Shown here one piece after another: positions 9,356 through 18,700 of a stretch of DNA of 64,000 bases (position 1 is the stretch's first letter; each line of letters starts with the position of its first letter). Source of the stretch: Fibrobacterota bacterium (lineage in GTDB: Bacteria; Fibrobacterota; Chitinivibrionia; Chitinivibrionales; Chitinispirillaceae); contig JAEYNR010000079.1 in NCBI GenBank assembly GCA_023412475.1, forward strand, positions 1 to 64,000, read 5' to 3'. The notes under the pieces were generated by a model. That model searched no databases and was not told the DNA's origin. It saw only the letters and a list, made by a program, of their open reading frames with translations. Position numbers and translations under genes: made by a program.

Positions 9356-10492
9356 GTGTCTTCTTCGCTTTCTATTATGTTTATAGCTGGTGATGTTTCC
9401 GGCGATTACCACGCAGCTTCTGTAGTGAAGCAGTTCATCTCCGATTTCCCTGGAGCCCGGATTTGGGGAGTGGGTGGTCCTGCAATGAAGGCTGAGGGCT
9501 TCAATGCGGTCATACCTTTTGAACCTTTCAATAAAATGGGCTTTGTTGAGGTATTCCGCAATCTTAACTTCTTTTTAAATGCCAGAAATAAACTGCGCCA
9601 AATGATGGAAAAACAAAAACCGGACTGCCTGGTTTGCGTGGATTATCCTGGCTTTAATATGTTACTGATGAAAGATGCTCATAAACTGGGCATTCCAGTT
9701 ATCTGGTATATTGCACCGATGGTGTGGGCTTGGAAGCAAAAAAGAGCAGAGGTGCTGGCAAAGTACTGTTCCCATATCGGCTGCATTTTCCCCTTTGAAG
9801 TACAGTATTTCTCTCCATTTACTTCACGGGTCAGTTTTGTGGGAAACCCATTGATAGAGGCGATCCGGAAAGAGAATTACAACAAGGCTCAAAGCAGCGG
9901 AGAATTGCATCTGGCCATTGTGCCTGGTAGCAGGTGGCAGGAGGTTAACAGAACTCTTTTTCCCATGGTTGAGGCATTTCGTTTATTAAAAGAGCGGTTT
10001 CCTGGTATTAAAGGTTCCATCTCTTATTGTGCTAATCTTCCGTTCTCTTTTTATGAGGATTTAAGCAGAGATACCGGGTTAGCTATAGTTGAGGAGCCGC
10101 TTAGAGCTTTGCTATCCAGATCAGATTTTGCTCTGGTTACCTCTGGTACTGCGACTCTGGAAGCTGCATTGCTTGGTGTGCCCCAGATCTGCGCATATAA
10201 GACATCCTGGCTTAACTATACCATCTTTAAAAACATCCTTAAAACCCCTTACATTAGTCTTCCAAACATTATTGCTGGAGAAAAGATTATACCCGAATGT
10301 ATTCAAGATGATATGAATCCATCGAGGATGGTTGATGAACTCACTGCTTTTATCACTCAGAAGGAGACTGCAGAGAAGATGAAAAGCAAATTTAGTGAGT
10401 TGAGAGGCACGCTTGGCTCCAAGAAGCCTTCATTGGAGCTGACTGCTATTTTAAAGAGCATTCTTGCTGAGGGGAGCTTAGTCGAAAACTGA
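9356..10492 (+). CDS. lpxB: Lipid-A-disaccharide synthase
   Basis: GT19 enzyme that joins UDP-2,3-diacylglucosamine and lipid X to form the lipid A disaccharide at the inner membrane. The length of 378 residues is typical. Recognisable segments are GDVSGDYHA near the N-terminus, YIAPMVWAWK, FVGNPL, VPGSRWQEV and the GTATLEAALLGVP stretch in the second Rossmann fold, then a YISLPNIIAG segment. The start is GTG at 9356 with AGGGA about ten bases upstream. It is last in the PHP-manC-lpxB cluster. Its presence shows an LPS-bearing outer membrane. Confidence 0.93.
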   Translation: MSSSLSIMFIAGDVSGDYHAASVVKQFISDFPGARIWGVGGPAMKAEGFNAVIPFEPFNKMGFVEVFRNLNFFLNARNKLRQMMEKQKPDCLVCVDYPGFNMLLMKDAHKLGIPVIWYIAPMVWAWKQKRAEVLAKYCSHIGCIFPFEVQYFSPFTSRVSFVGNPLIEAIRKENYNKAQSSGELHLAIVPGSRWQEVNRTLFPMVEAFRLLKERFPGIKGSISYCANLPFSFYEDLSRDTGLAIVEEPLRALLSRSDFALVTSGTATLEAALLGVPQICAYKTSWLNYTIFKNILKTPYISLPNIIAGEKIIPECIQDDMNPSRMVDELTAFITQKETAEKMKSKFSELRGTLGSKKPSLELTAILKSILAEGSLVEN

Positions 10493-10516
10493 AGCATTTA
10501 TTGCTGCAGTTTTAGT
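10485..10516 (+). terminator. Possible terminator overlapping lpxB stop
   Basis: AAAACTG (10485-10491) pairs with CAGTTTT (10507-10513), and an internal AGC/GCT extends the stem. The right arm itself ends in TTTT. The hairpin includes the lpxB stop codon. Only moderate support. Confidence 0.4.
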
Positions 10517-10709
10517 CTGGTTGATTTTGTTGATGCATGATGATTCTGCACTGCTCTTTACTCTTTTTCCCAGAGTTGAAAGGATAAAAATCACCTCCGG
10601 GGAGCTGAGCCAGAGCAAAAACAAAACTTTCTTTTGATAACTCCACAACTATCTGGTATTTTCGATTCATAAGCGCAATTTCTATAAACTACGATTCCGG
10701 TGTATCAGA

Positions 10710-12641
10710 ATGTGGGTAAAATTAAAGGCTTGCTGTTTTTTAACAGCCGCTATATTTGTAAATGCCTTTGTGCCTCAGGCAGACCTGAGATACGGCGACT
10801 ATTCTATCCCGGTGTTCAGAGTCGGTGAAAATATAATAAGCCTGCCACGAACAGATGTTATAATCAGCGAAACCGGCGACAGTCTCAGAGAGATCGATTC
10901 TCTGCCCCAGCTCAGAACCGGGCAGGTTATATACAGATACAGAGTTGCTAACCGGTTTGCTTTTTTCAAAGGTATTCTTGACACTTCTGCTTTTGGAAAA
11001 AGACCGGTACTCTATACATTCAATATCCCTTCCTGGGCCAGCTTATCTGATATCATCCAGTACCGGTTTTTCAGAAGTCCTACCGAGAAGAATGGAAATG
11101 ATGAGGATGAGATCTATTTTGATGCAGAACATATTTATATTAAGCACTTTTCAGAAATTTATTATTACAAGGATCACAGTTGGAATAAACTGGCTGGATC
11201 GCCATTATTGCCTCTTGGAGGAATAGAAATCTTTACCGACCCTCCCGGAGCTCAAATTATTATTGATGGTAAAAAATCCGGCCTTCTTACCCCCTATACT
11301 TTTAAGGGATTGCTTGCCGGGGTATATAACTTTGAACTGGCTTTACCAGGATATAATATATTCCAGAAATCGGTAAGGATTTATCCTGGTAACATGGTAA
11401 CTGCAGCATTTGAGCTGCTCTCCGACATGGATACCATTTATATTTCCGGGAAAACACCCTATGGATTATTGTTACTGCCTCAGCCGCCCACCGATTCACT
11501 CTTCTATATCGATTCTACTAAGGTTTTTTCATTAAAAACCAGATTGCGTCCAGGTACACACCATTTAGCCTGGAATGGTGCTGAGATGTATGAGTCGATC
11601 GATACGATCGTTACCATATCAGAAGGGGTTGTGGCGTATTTTGATCATGTATTCAAAAGGCGTTATGGTGTGTTGCGGGTCGTTTCGTCACCTCCCGATG
11701 CAGAGGTGTGTATCCAGGGGTTGCCATGTAAGATAGGCGAACAGCTTCTGGAGTTGCCAACTGATCGATACACCATATCTGCATTTCATTCAGGATTCAG
11801 GAATTTGAAAAAAGCGGTGGTTGTGCTTCCAGATACTATTAGTATATGCAAGATGGATCTTACACAGATGCCGGACAGAGATGGTGATGGTTTTCTGGAC
11901 AGTGTTGATCGATGTCCGGATAAGTATGGGCTTTTTGGAGGCTGTCCCAGGATGAAACCTGGTGAGGCACTAAAGGCGAAAAGAGAGGAGATTAAAGACT
12001 TTGTAAAAACGGACCCCTTGACTATAGGTTCTTCTTTGATAGGAGGGATAAACAGAGTACCTACCAGCAAGCGTTTTGGAAAAATTCTTTCCAGTTTTTC
12101 AGGAGTTAAAATCGGTGGAATCAATAACTACCGTGGACTGACAATGGTAAATAATTATCATATCCAGTACAGAGGGCTTTATACAGGTCTGGAGCTTGGT
12201 CAATGGATTGCCGGGCTGAGTTATCAGAGAGATGATACTCTGGAAATACTCACAAAAGAGAGAAAATACCTGATATTCAATGATTCGATTAACATTATTG
12301 AACCGGTCATGTATATTCCAAGTACAGCCATGTGTGTTGGATTGCATTACAGTTGGTCCTGGGTGAATCTGGTCTATGCTATCGGCTATCAATGGGAGGA
12401 TATAATCCTCGATCAGATCTACAATGCTGCCGATGACAGGTTGGAGAGGATTGTACTGAACAATGACTGGTGGTTTCACCAGATTGGGATGGAAGCAAAT
12501 TTTAATTTTGATGGTTTCGTTGTCCCTTCAGTATATGCCAGAATGAAATTGCCATTTGGGAAATCAAGAGTTACCCGGTGGCTGGCTTTGCAAACAGGTA
12601 TTCAGTTCAAACTGGTACCATCAAACTGGAAAAACCGATAA
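10710..12641 (+). CDS. Outer-membrane protein with two PEGA-like domains and a TSP type-3 repeat
   Basis: A 643-residue exported protein not assignable to a named family. After an N-terminal signal sequence (about 1-20) there is a beta-rich region, then a PEGA domain (about 170-237, with IEIFTDPPGAQIIIDG) and a second PEGA-like domain (about 317-383, VVSSPPDAEVCIQG). A calcium-binding thrombospondin type-3 motif follows at about 389-414 (DRDGDGFLDSVDRCPD, ending in GGCP). The last 200 residues have alternating aromatic and polar residues typical of a beta-barrel. PEGA and TSP3 modules occur in surface and OmpA-like proteins, so anchoring in the cell envelope is inferred. The stop is followed one base later by the ATG of a tiny lipoprotein. 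Confidence 0.8.
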   Translation: MWVKLKACCFLTAAIFVNAFVPQADLRYGDYSIPVFRVGENIISLPRTDVIISETGDSLREIDSLPQLRTGQVIYRYRVANRFAFFKGILDTSAFGKRPVLYTFNIPSWASLSDIIQYRFFRSPTEKNGNDEDEIYFDAEHIYIKHFSEIYYYKDHSWNKLAGSPLLPLGGIEIFTDPPGAQIIIDGKKSGLLTPYTFKGLLAGVYNFELALPGYNIFQKSVRIYPGNMVTAAFELLSDMDTIYISGKTPYGLLLLPQPPTDSLFYIDSTKVFSLKTRLRPGTHHLAWNGAEMYESIDTIVTISEGVVAYFDHVFKRRYGVLRVVSSPPDAEVCIQGLPCKIGEQLLELPTDRYTISAFHSGFRNLKKAVVVLPDTISICKMDLTQMPDRDGDGFLDSVDRCPDKYGLFGGCPRMKPGEALKAKREEIKDFVKTDPLTIGSSLIGGINRVPTSKRFGKILSSFSGVKIGGINNYRGLTMVNNYHIQYRGLYTGLELGQWIAGLSYQRDDTLEILTKERKYLIFNDSINIIEPVMYIPSTAMCVGLHYSWSWVNLVYAIGYQWEDIILDQIYNAADDRLERIVLNNDWWFHQIGMEANFNFDGFVVPSVYARMKLPFGKSRVTRWLALQTGIQFKLVPSNWKNR

Positions 12642-12642
12642 A

Positions 12643-12801
12643 ATGGTCCAAAAAAATGAACAAATTATTAGATTCATTCTACTGACTGTTTTTTTATGTC
12701 TTATAAACTGTGGTGGCGGTTTTGATGCGGAAAGTGCTGATGCTCAAGAAATAAAAGAATCAATACTGGGACCCGATTCTTCAGAAATATTGTATGAATA
12801 G
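12643..12801 (+). CDS. Small putative lipoprotein, 52 aa
   Basis: The ATG at 12643 lies one base after the stop of the PEGA protein, so translation is probably coupled. The N-terminus has a charged start, a hydrophobic run (FILLTVFLCL) and a lipobox LINC followed by GGG, as in lipoproteins cleaved by signal peptidase II. The remaining 30 residues are acidic. A longer in-frame reading from 12556 would overlap the upstream gene by 86 bases and is unlikely. The function is unknown. A partner of the upstream outer-membrane protein is a guess from position. Confidence 0.55.
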   Translation: MVQKNEQIIRFILLTVFLCLINCGGGFDAESADAQEIKESILGPDSSEILYE

Positions 12802-12941
12802 AATGGCAGCTAACTAGTTTCTTTTTAAGGTAGCAGTAACTTGAATGCTCAAAAAATTATTATTTTAAATTCAGAGATCGGATCTGCTGTGTAGTTCTGA
12901 TTTTGGAGTCGGGTTAAGTTGCCTCTTTTAAGGAAAGCATT

Positions 12942-13769
12942 ATGAAGAGAGATATTCAATATTTTAACGATAAAAAAAGAACAAAAAACCCAATAAGCCT
13001 GCTTACTGCTTATGATTTCCCCACAGCGCAGCTTCTGGATGAGGCCGGGATTGATATTCTTCTGGTTGGTGACAGTGTGGGTACCAATGTGCTGGGATAC
13101 AAGGATGAGCTAGAGGTTACCATGTCTGATATGCTGCATCATCTGGGTGCAGTTGTCAGGGGTACAAAAAAAGCATGGGTGATGGTGGACATGCCCTATA
13201 ACAGCGCTGGCGATCCATTTACTGCCTGTGAGAATGCCCGGATGATGATTGAAAAGGGGGCTGACTGCGTAAAAGTTGAGGGATGGGAAGAGAAAAAGAA
13301 TGTGGTTGCTTATTTATCTGGGCAGGGTATTTCGGTGTGTGCGCATATAGGTTACAATCCTCAGATTCATGGTAGCAAGGGGAAGACATTTGGAAAAACA
13401 ACCGAACAGGCACTTAGTCTAATTAATAGTGCCAAAGTTCTGGAAGACAGCGGAGCAGTAATGGTTATTGTGGAGAAAGTTCCTCAGGAGATAACTGCTT
13501 TAATATCGGAAACTCTCAAGATACCGGTGCTGGGGATCGGGGCTGGCAGAAAGTGTGATGGCCAGGTGTTGGTGATAAATGATATCATCGGGATAACTCC
13601 TTCTGTGTTTAAGCATACCCGTAAGTACATGGATTTTCGTTCAATGGTGCTCAAAGCTGCAACTGATTACAAAAATGATATAGAAAATGGCAGTTTTCCT
13701 TCAGAGGAAAACGTCGGTCATCTCTCTGCCGAAGATCTTGCGGATGTTTTAAAAGCAATGGGCAGGTAG
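12942..13769 (+). CDS. panB: 3-methyl-2-oxobutanoate hydroxymethyltransferase
   Basis: First enzyme of pantothenate synthesis: transfers a hydroxymethyl group from 5,10-methylene-tetrahydrofolate to 3-methyl-2-oxobutanoate, giving ketopantoate. The length of 275 residues is standard. Family segments are LTAYDFPTA near the start, DILLVGDSVG (metal and substrate Asp), MVDMPYNS, ADCVKVEGW, CAHIGYNPQ and VLGIGAG. A strong AAGGAAAG site precedes the ATG by four bases. No panC or panD lies nearby. A binding lipoprotein gene follows after 37 bases, probably without functional connection. Confidence 0.95.
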   Translation: MKRDIQYFNDKKRTKNPISLLTAYDFPTAQLLDEAGIDILLVGDSVGTNVLGYKDELEVTMSDMLHHLGAVVRGTKKAWVMVDMPYNSAGDPFTACENARMMIEKGADCVKVEGWEEKKNVVAYLSGQGISVCAHIGYNPQIHGSKGKTFGKTTEQALSLINSAKVLEDSGAVMVIVEKVPQEITALISETLKIPVLGIGAGRKCDGQVLVINDIIGITPSVFKHTRKYMDFRSMVLKAATDYKNDIENGSFPSEENVGHLSAEDLADVLKAMGR

Positions 13770-13806
13770 ATATACTGGTCTGACTTACTTAGCTGGGGAG
13801 AATCCA

Positions 13807-15606
13807 ATGAATTGGAGTGCAAAAGCTAACCTGTTTCCAATTGCTGCTTTCCTGTTGGCGATTGTTGTTCTGGCTGGTTGTAAAAAAGGAGCTGACAGCG
13901 AAGTCTATGATCCTGCAAAGCTTCCACGCGAAAAAACTCTTTATATAAGTGGGTTTCAATGGGGAGCACCTTCAAGTTTTAATCCTCTGGCAATAACCCC
14001 TGCCTGGCCGATCACCGGAAATATCAACCTGGTTTACCAGGCGCTTTTTGGCTATGATCTTCTCAGTGGAGAAATAAAGCCGATTATTGGAAAATCCTAC
14101 AAACTGCAGGATAGGGTTCTGCAAATCGAATTGCATGAATCGGCCCGCTGGCAAGACGGTGAACCATTGACTTCTGAAGATGTGGTGTATTCATACAATT
14201 TACACAAAAAGTATAATACCAACTTCAGTTTCGGAATCAATAATTTTTTTAAAGAGATAAAGGACAATGGTCTCCACGCAGTTACTATATATTTGTCTGA
14301 AAAACAGTATAATCCACTTGTTGCTTATGATATTATTTCAACAGTTCAGATACTTCCCAAGGGTATTTTCGAGCAGCTTGAGAAAGAGGCATTCGATCAG
14401 GTCGCTGCTGAAACCGGTGCGACTCCCGAAAACAACGATGTCCTTAACACTGTGCGATTGTTTAAAAATGACCAGAATCCAGTGGGATCTGGACCCTATA
14501 CGCTGTTTTCTTATACAGATCATGAAATTATGCTAAAAAGGATTCCCTCATACTGGGGAAATCAGCTTCATCAGAATAAACAACCTGCACCTCTTTTCAT
14601 CGTGCATTCTTCATATCCTGGCAATGATGAAGTAAATATGGCATTGCAGAACGGAAATCTTGATATATCTCAGACGTTTTTGCCTGAGATCTGGAAACAG
14701 TTCCCCAAAGGTGTGGGGACCTGGTATGATGATAAGCCTTATTATATACCGGGGATAATTCCTGCTTTAATGATGGGGTTAAGCAGACCGCCAATTCAGG
14801 ATGTAAATTTCAGGAGAGCGATAATTCACGCAATCGATTATGAAAGTATTCGTCACAACGCCGTATATGGGTACACGCCTGAGCTGAAACCGGGAATAAT
14901 ACTTCCATTTGGTGCTGAAAAGGTATTCTTTTCAGAGAAAGATGCCCAGGAGTTTGGCACACTATATGATCCTCAAAAATCGAAACTCATCTTAAAAAAG
15001 GCTGGTTATTCCTGGGGATCGGATGGAATGCTGGTAGATCCTAAGGGGAAAAAAATTCGTACTCTCTTTGCTACATGTCCGGCTGGCTGGACTGACTGGG
15101 AATCGACTATAAAAATTGTAGTGGATGGTTTGCGCGCTATTGGCGTGGATATACAGGAGAAGTTTCTGTCATACGAACAATGGGACAGGGATCTTAAAAA
15201 TGGTTTATTTGATTTTACTATGAAAAATCCTCATCCTGAGCAATCCTACTCCCTTCCTTGGGCACGGTTTGACAAAGTGATGTCCTCCAATGATTTGCGG
15301 CCTGTTGGTGAAGTAATGTATCAGAATGAGGGGAGGTACAAAAATCCTCGTGCAGACAGCCTTCTTGAAGTGATACCAAAATTAAGCGACCCACAACAGC
15401 TCAAAGAAGCCTACCATGCCATTAACAGGCTTTTTATGGATGATGTTCCTATTATTCCCTTAATGTATCGTCCGTGGTTGTTTTATCAGTTTAACAGCAA
15501 GTTTTGGACAAATTTCCCAACTGCAAAAAATCCCTATGCTTCACCGCAATGCCTGATGGTCGGTGCGGGAATGGAGGCATTATGGGGGATTAAGCCTCAA
15601 AATTAA
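13807..15606 (+). CDS. Orphan ABC-transporter binding lipoprotein, family 5 (oligopeptide/oligosaccharide type)
   Basis: A 599-residue extracytoplasmic solute-binding protein of the SBP_bac_5 family (DppA/OppA fold). The signal peptide ends in a lipobox LAGC followed by KKG, so the protein is lipid-anchored in the periplasm. Family features are YISGFQWGAPSSFNPL near the mature N-terminus, RWQDGEPLTSEDVVYS and VGSGPY. It is a clear paralog of the binding protein at 24825-26648: both share PREKTLY/PRNKTLY, GFQWG, AGWTDWE, SLPWARF/SQPWSRF and a similar C-terminal ALWGI/ALWEI. No permease genes adjoin it, so it may serve the permease set of its paralog. It lies just upstream of a GH9 gene, which makes cello-oligosaccharides a plausible ligand. 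Peptides remain possible. Confidence 0.88.
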   Translation: MNWSAKANLFPIAAFLLAIVVLAGCKKGADSEVYDPAKLPREKTLYISGFQWGAPSSFNPLAITPAWPITGNINLVYQALFGYDLLSGEIKPIIGKSYKLQDRVLQIELHESARWQDGEPLTSEDVVYSYNLHKKYNTNFSFGINNFFKEIKDNGLHAVTIYLSEKQYNPLVAYDIISTVQILPKGIFEQLEKEAFDQVAAETGATPENNDVLNTVRLFKNDQNPVGSGPYTLFSYTDHEIMLKRIPSYWGNQLHQNKQPAPLFIVHSSYPGNDEVNMALQNGNLDISQTFLPEIWKQFPKGVGTWYDDKPYYIPGIIPALMMGLSRPPIQDVNFRRAIIHAIDYESIRHNAVYGYTPELKPGIILPFGAEKVFFSEKDAQEFGTLYDPQKSKLILKKAGYSWGSDGMLVDPKGKKIRTLFATCPAGWTDWESTIKIVVDGLRAIGVDIQEKFLSYEQWDRDLKNGLFDFTMKNPHPEQSYSLPWARFDKVMSSNDLRPVGEVMYQNEGRYKNPRADSLLEVIPKLSDPQQLKEAYHAINRLFMDDVPIIPLMYRPWLFYQFNSKFWTNFPTAKNPYASPQCLMVGAGMEALWGIKPQN

Positions 15607-15670
15607 AGGGTCAGGGACGAACCGCTTTCCGCTCAGTAGCTCACTTTTTCAGAAAAATACAGGTATATAT

Positions 15671-15699
15671 GACTTGTTTTTTTCTATTAAATGTATAAT
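15671..15699 (+). promoter_or_regulatory. Possible promoter upstream of second GH9 gene
   Basis: A perfect TATAAT box at 15694-15699, 61 bases before the GH9 ATG, inside an AT-rich stretch. The -35 element (GACTTG at 15671, 17-bp spacing) is poor. Confidence 0.3.
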
Positions 15700-15759
15700 T
15701 GTACTGTTTTATTAAATTTTTAGTATCTTTATTCCAAGAATTTGTAAAACCTGATTCAA

Positions 15760-18700
15760 ATGGATTTTAGCATGGTATCTAATCGTTTAACTACAATTTT
15801 TTTGCTGCTTGCGTTCTCTTCCCTGTTATTTGCCGATAGCAAGGATGATATTCGTTTGAACCAGGTAGGTTTTTATACTTATGGGCCAAAAACTGCGGTT
15901 ATTGTATCACCTCAAACCTGGTATTTTTCCATAAAGAGTACTGATTCACGTCAGACTTATTATAGAGGTGAATTGTCTGAGACCAAATATTGGAGAGCCT
16001 CGGGTGACAGTGTTAAAATTGCCGATTTCTCCGATTTCACAAAAGAAGGAACCTATGTACTATATGTTAACGGAATTGGAATATCTTACCAGTTTACCAT
16101 ATCCGGAAAGCTGAACTATGAGTTGTCCAAAGGGGTGATCCGTTCATTTTATTATCAGAGGGCTTCCACCGATCTTTTGGCAACCTATGCCGGCAAATGG
16201 TCAAGGCGTGCAGGACACTATGACACAAAGATAATTATCCACCCGTCGGCCGCTTCGGCCGGACGTGATGCAGGTCAGGTACTACCATCTCCCAAGGGAT
16301 GGTACGATGCTGGAGATTATGGTAAATATATAGTAAATGCCGGGATTACCATTTGTCAGTTACTTTTGTTATACGAGCAGTTTCCCGAATATTTCGATAC
16401 TTTACACCTTAATATTCCTGAATCTAAAAATCGGGTGCCCGATCTACTGGATGAAATCAAATGGGAACTTGACTGGATGCTAACCATGCAAGATCCTTAC
16501 GACGGTGGGGTTTACCATAAGTTGACTGGGAAAAACTTCATCGGTGACATGATGCCTCATGTAGCAGAAGAGGATCGTTATTTTATAGGTAAAAGCACTA
16601 CGGCTAGTTTTGACTTTGCTGCGGTCTGTGCGGTTGCTTATCGCATATATAAAAGCTATTATCCCTCCTTTGCAGATTCCTGTCTGAATGCAGCAAAATA
16701 TGCCTATCAATGGGCTGTGGATAATCCTAAAGCTCTTTTCAGAAGTAATCCTGATGATATACTTACAGGAGCCTACAATGATGGTAATGCAACTGATGAA
16801 TATCAGTGGGCATCATGGGAGCTTTTCATTGCCACAGACAGTTCGGTTTATCAGGACTCAGCAAAAGCAAAGAAAACCAGTTATGGTATCCCCTCATGGC
16901 AGAGTGTAGCCACTCTCGGAATGTACTCGATGGCATTGGTAAAAAATGATTCTTTTGCTGTGAGCAAGGTTTATGGTTTAGCTGATGGGCTGCTCAAGAC
17001 AATAAGCAGTCATCCTTTCAATACCAGTGCGAAAAGCTTTTACTGGGGAAGTAACGGGAATGTGGCTAATGAAGGGATGGCGATGCTGGCGGCGTTTCTT
17101 CTATCTGAAGATTTCAGGTATCTGGAAGGGGCGATCCATTCTCTTGATTATTTATTGGGTAGAAATGGTGTTGGCTACTCTTTTGTGACCGGATTTGGGA
17201 GAAAACCTGCAATGAATCCTCACCATCGGCCATCGATTGCCGATGGAATAGTTGATCCTGTGCCGGGCTTTCTTGTGGGTGGACCAAACAGTCAATATAC
17301 TGAAGGTGAATGCACCTCTGCAAATTATCCTAAAGAAAGCGCAAAAAGATGGATTGATCAGAGCTGCAGTTATTCAACAAACGAAATCGCGATAAACTGG
17401 AATGCTCCGGCTGCTTTTCTGGTTGGCGGAATCGAAGCGGTCTTTAATTCTGATAAATTCAACATCCAGCCATTGATTGACAAGTATGGCAAGGATAACA
17501 GACCGCCTGAACCTGGTGAAATCTCTGTTGTGGATCTCAGAGCAGATAGGGCGACACTTTCCTGGAGTGCATCCGAAAAGGTAAGCGTTGCTCTGCAATA
17601 CAGTACAGACTCTCTGATGAGAAAGTACGAAATAGTACTCTGCCCTGGTTCTGACAGCAACCGGGTAAACTTATCAGGGTTGATGCCGGATACAAAGTAT
17701 TATACCCGGACTTCATGGGTTGACAGAAGAGGTAATGTGTCATCTTCCGGTGCTTCGTTTACAACTGAACCAAGCGGGATTGTAAGCCATGAACTCTTGA
17801 AACCGGTGACAGGCGATTATGTTTGCGGAAGAGATCTGTCTATTACCTTTAAGAATGTGAAAGGGGTAAACAGCAGACTTGTTTTTGCAAAAGGAGGCTC
17901 TTCTGTTCAGGAAACTCTCAGTTGCTCTGAAACTAACGGTAATTACAGCGCAAAAATTCCTGGAGCAAAGGTGACAGAGGCTGGAATCGTTTATTCATTA
18001 TTGCTGCAGAAGAATGAAGAATCTGTAGAAACAAAGAAATGGGTTGCCGGAGCTGATTCAGTTGATTTGACAATTCCTGTTATTTCTTTACCAAATACCT
18101 ACCAGCTGGTCTCTTTCCCTTCGATTTTCACTCCAGCTCCCTCAATCACCGCATTATCTGCTTCTATTGGTGATACTGCCAAATGGAGATATTACGGTTA
18201 TGATCCGTTAAACAAATCATATACTCTCTTTGATACTTTAAGAAGCGGTAAAGGCGGATGGGTTTTCTGTAAAGAAGAGTCAGAAATAAGTATAAAGGGA
18301 AAGAATCTGCTGGCTGATACTCTTTTTCCGTTAGTGCTCAGAGAAGGGTATAATTGTGTGGGAAATCCATTCTCGTTCCCTGTTTACTGGAGTAACTCAA
18401 TTGTATATCATGACAGCACTTTTATAGGTTTATCTGATTCTGTAGCAGGACAGTTTATACGTCATCAGATATTTCTATATAAAGATAGTACTTCAAACAG
18501 CAAAAATGACGGAAGCTACTATTCTAACCGGGAATTGATATCTCATAAATACAATGATTCAATTCAGCTTAAGCCCTGGGAAGCCTGCTGGGTATATGCA
18601 GAAAAAGACTCTGTGGTGTTGTTATTGAATCCTTCTGCTCAATTAAATCTGACACATGGCCTGGCCAAGAGACAGAACCGACAGAGTAAAGACTGGTATT

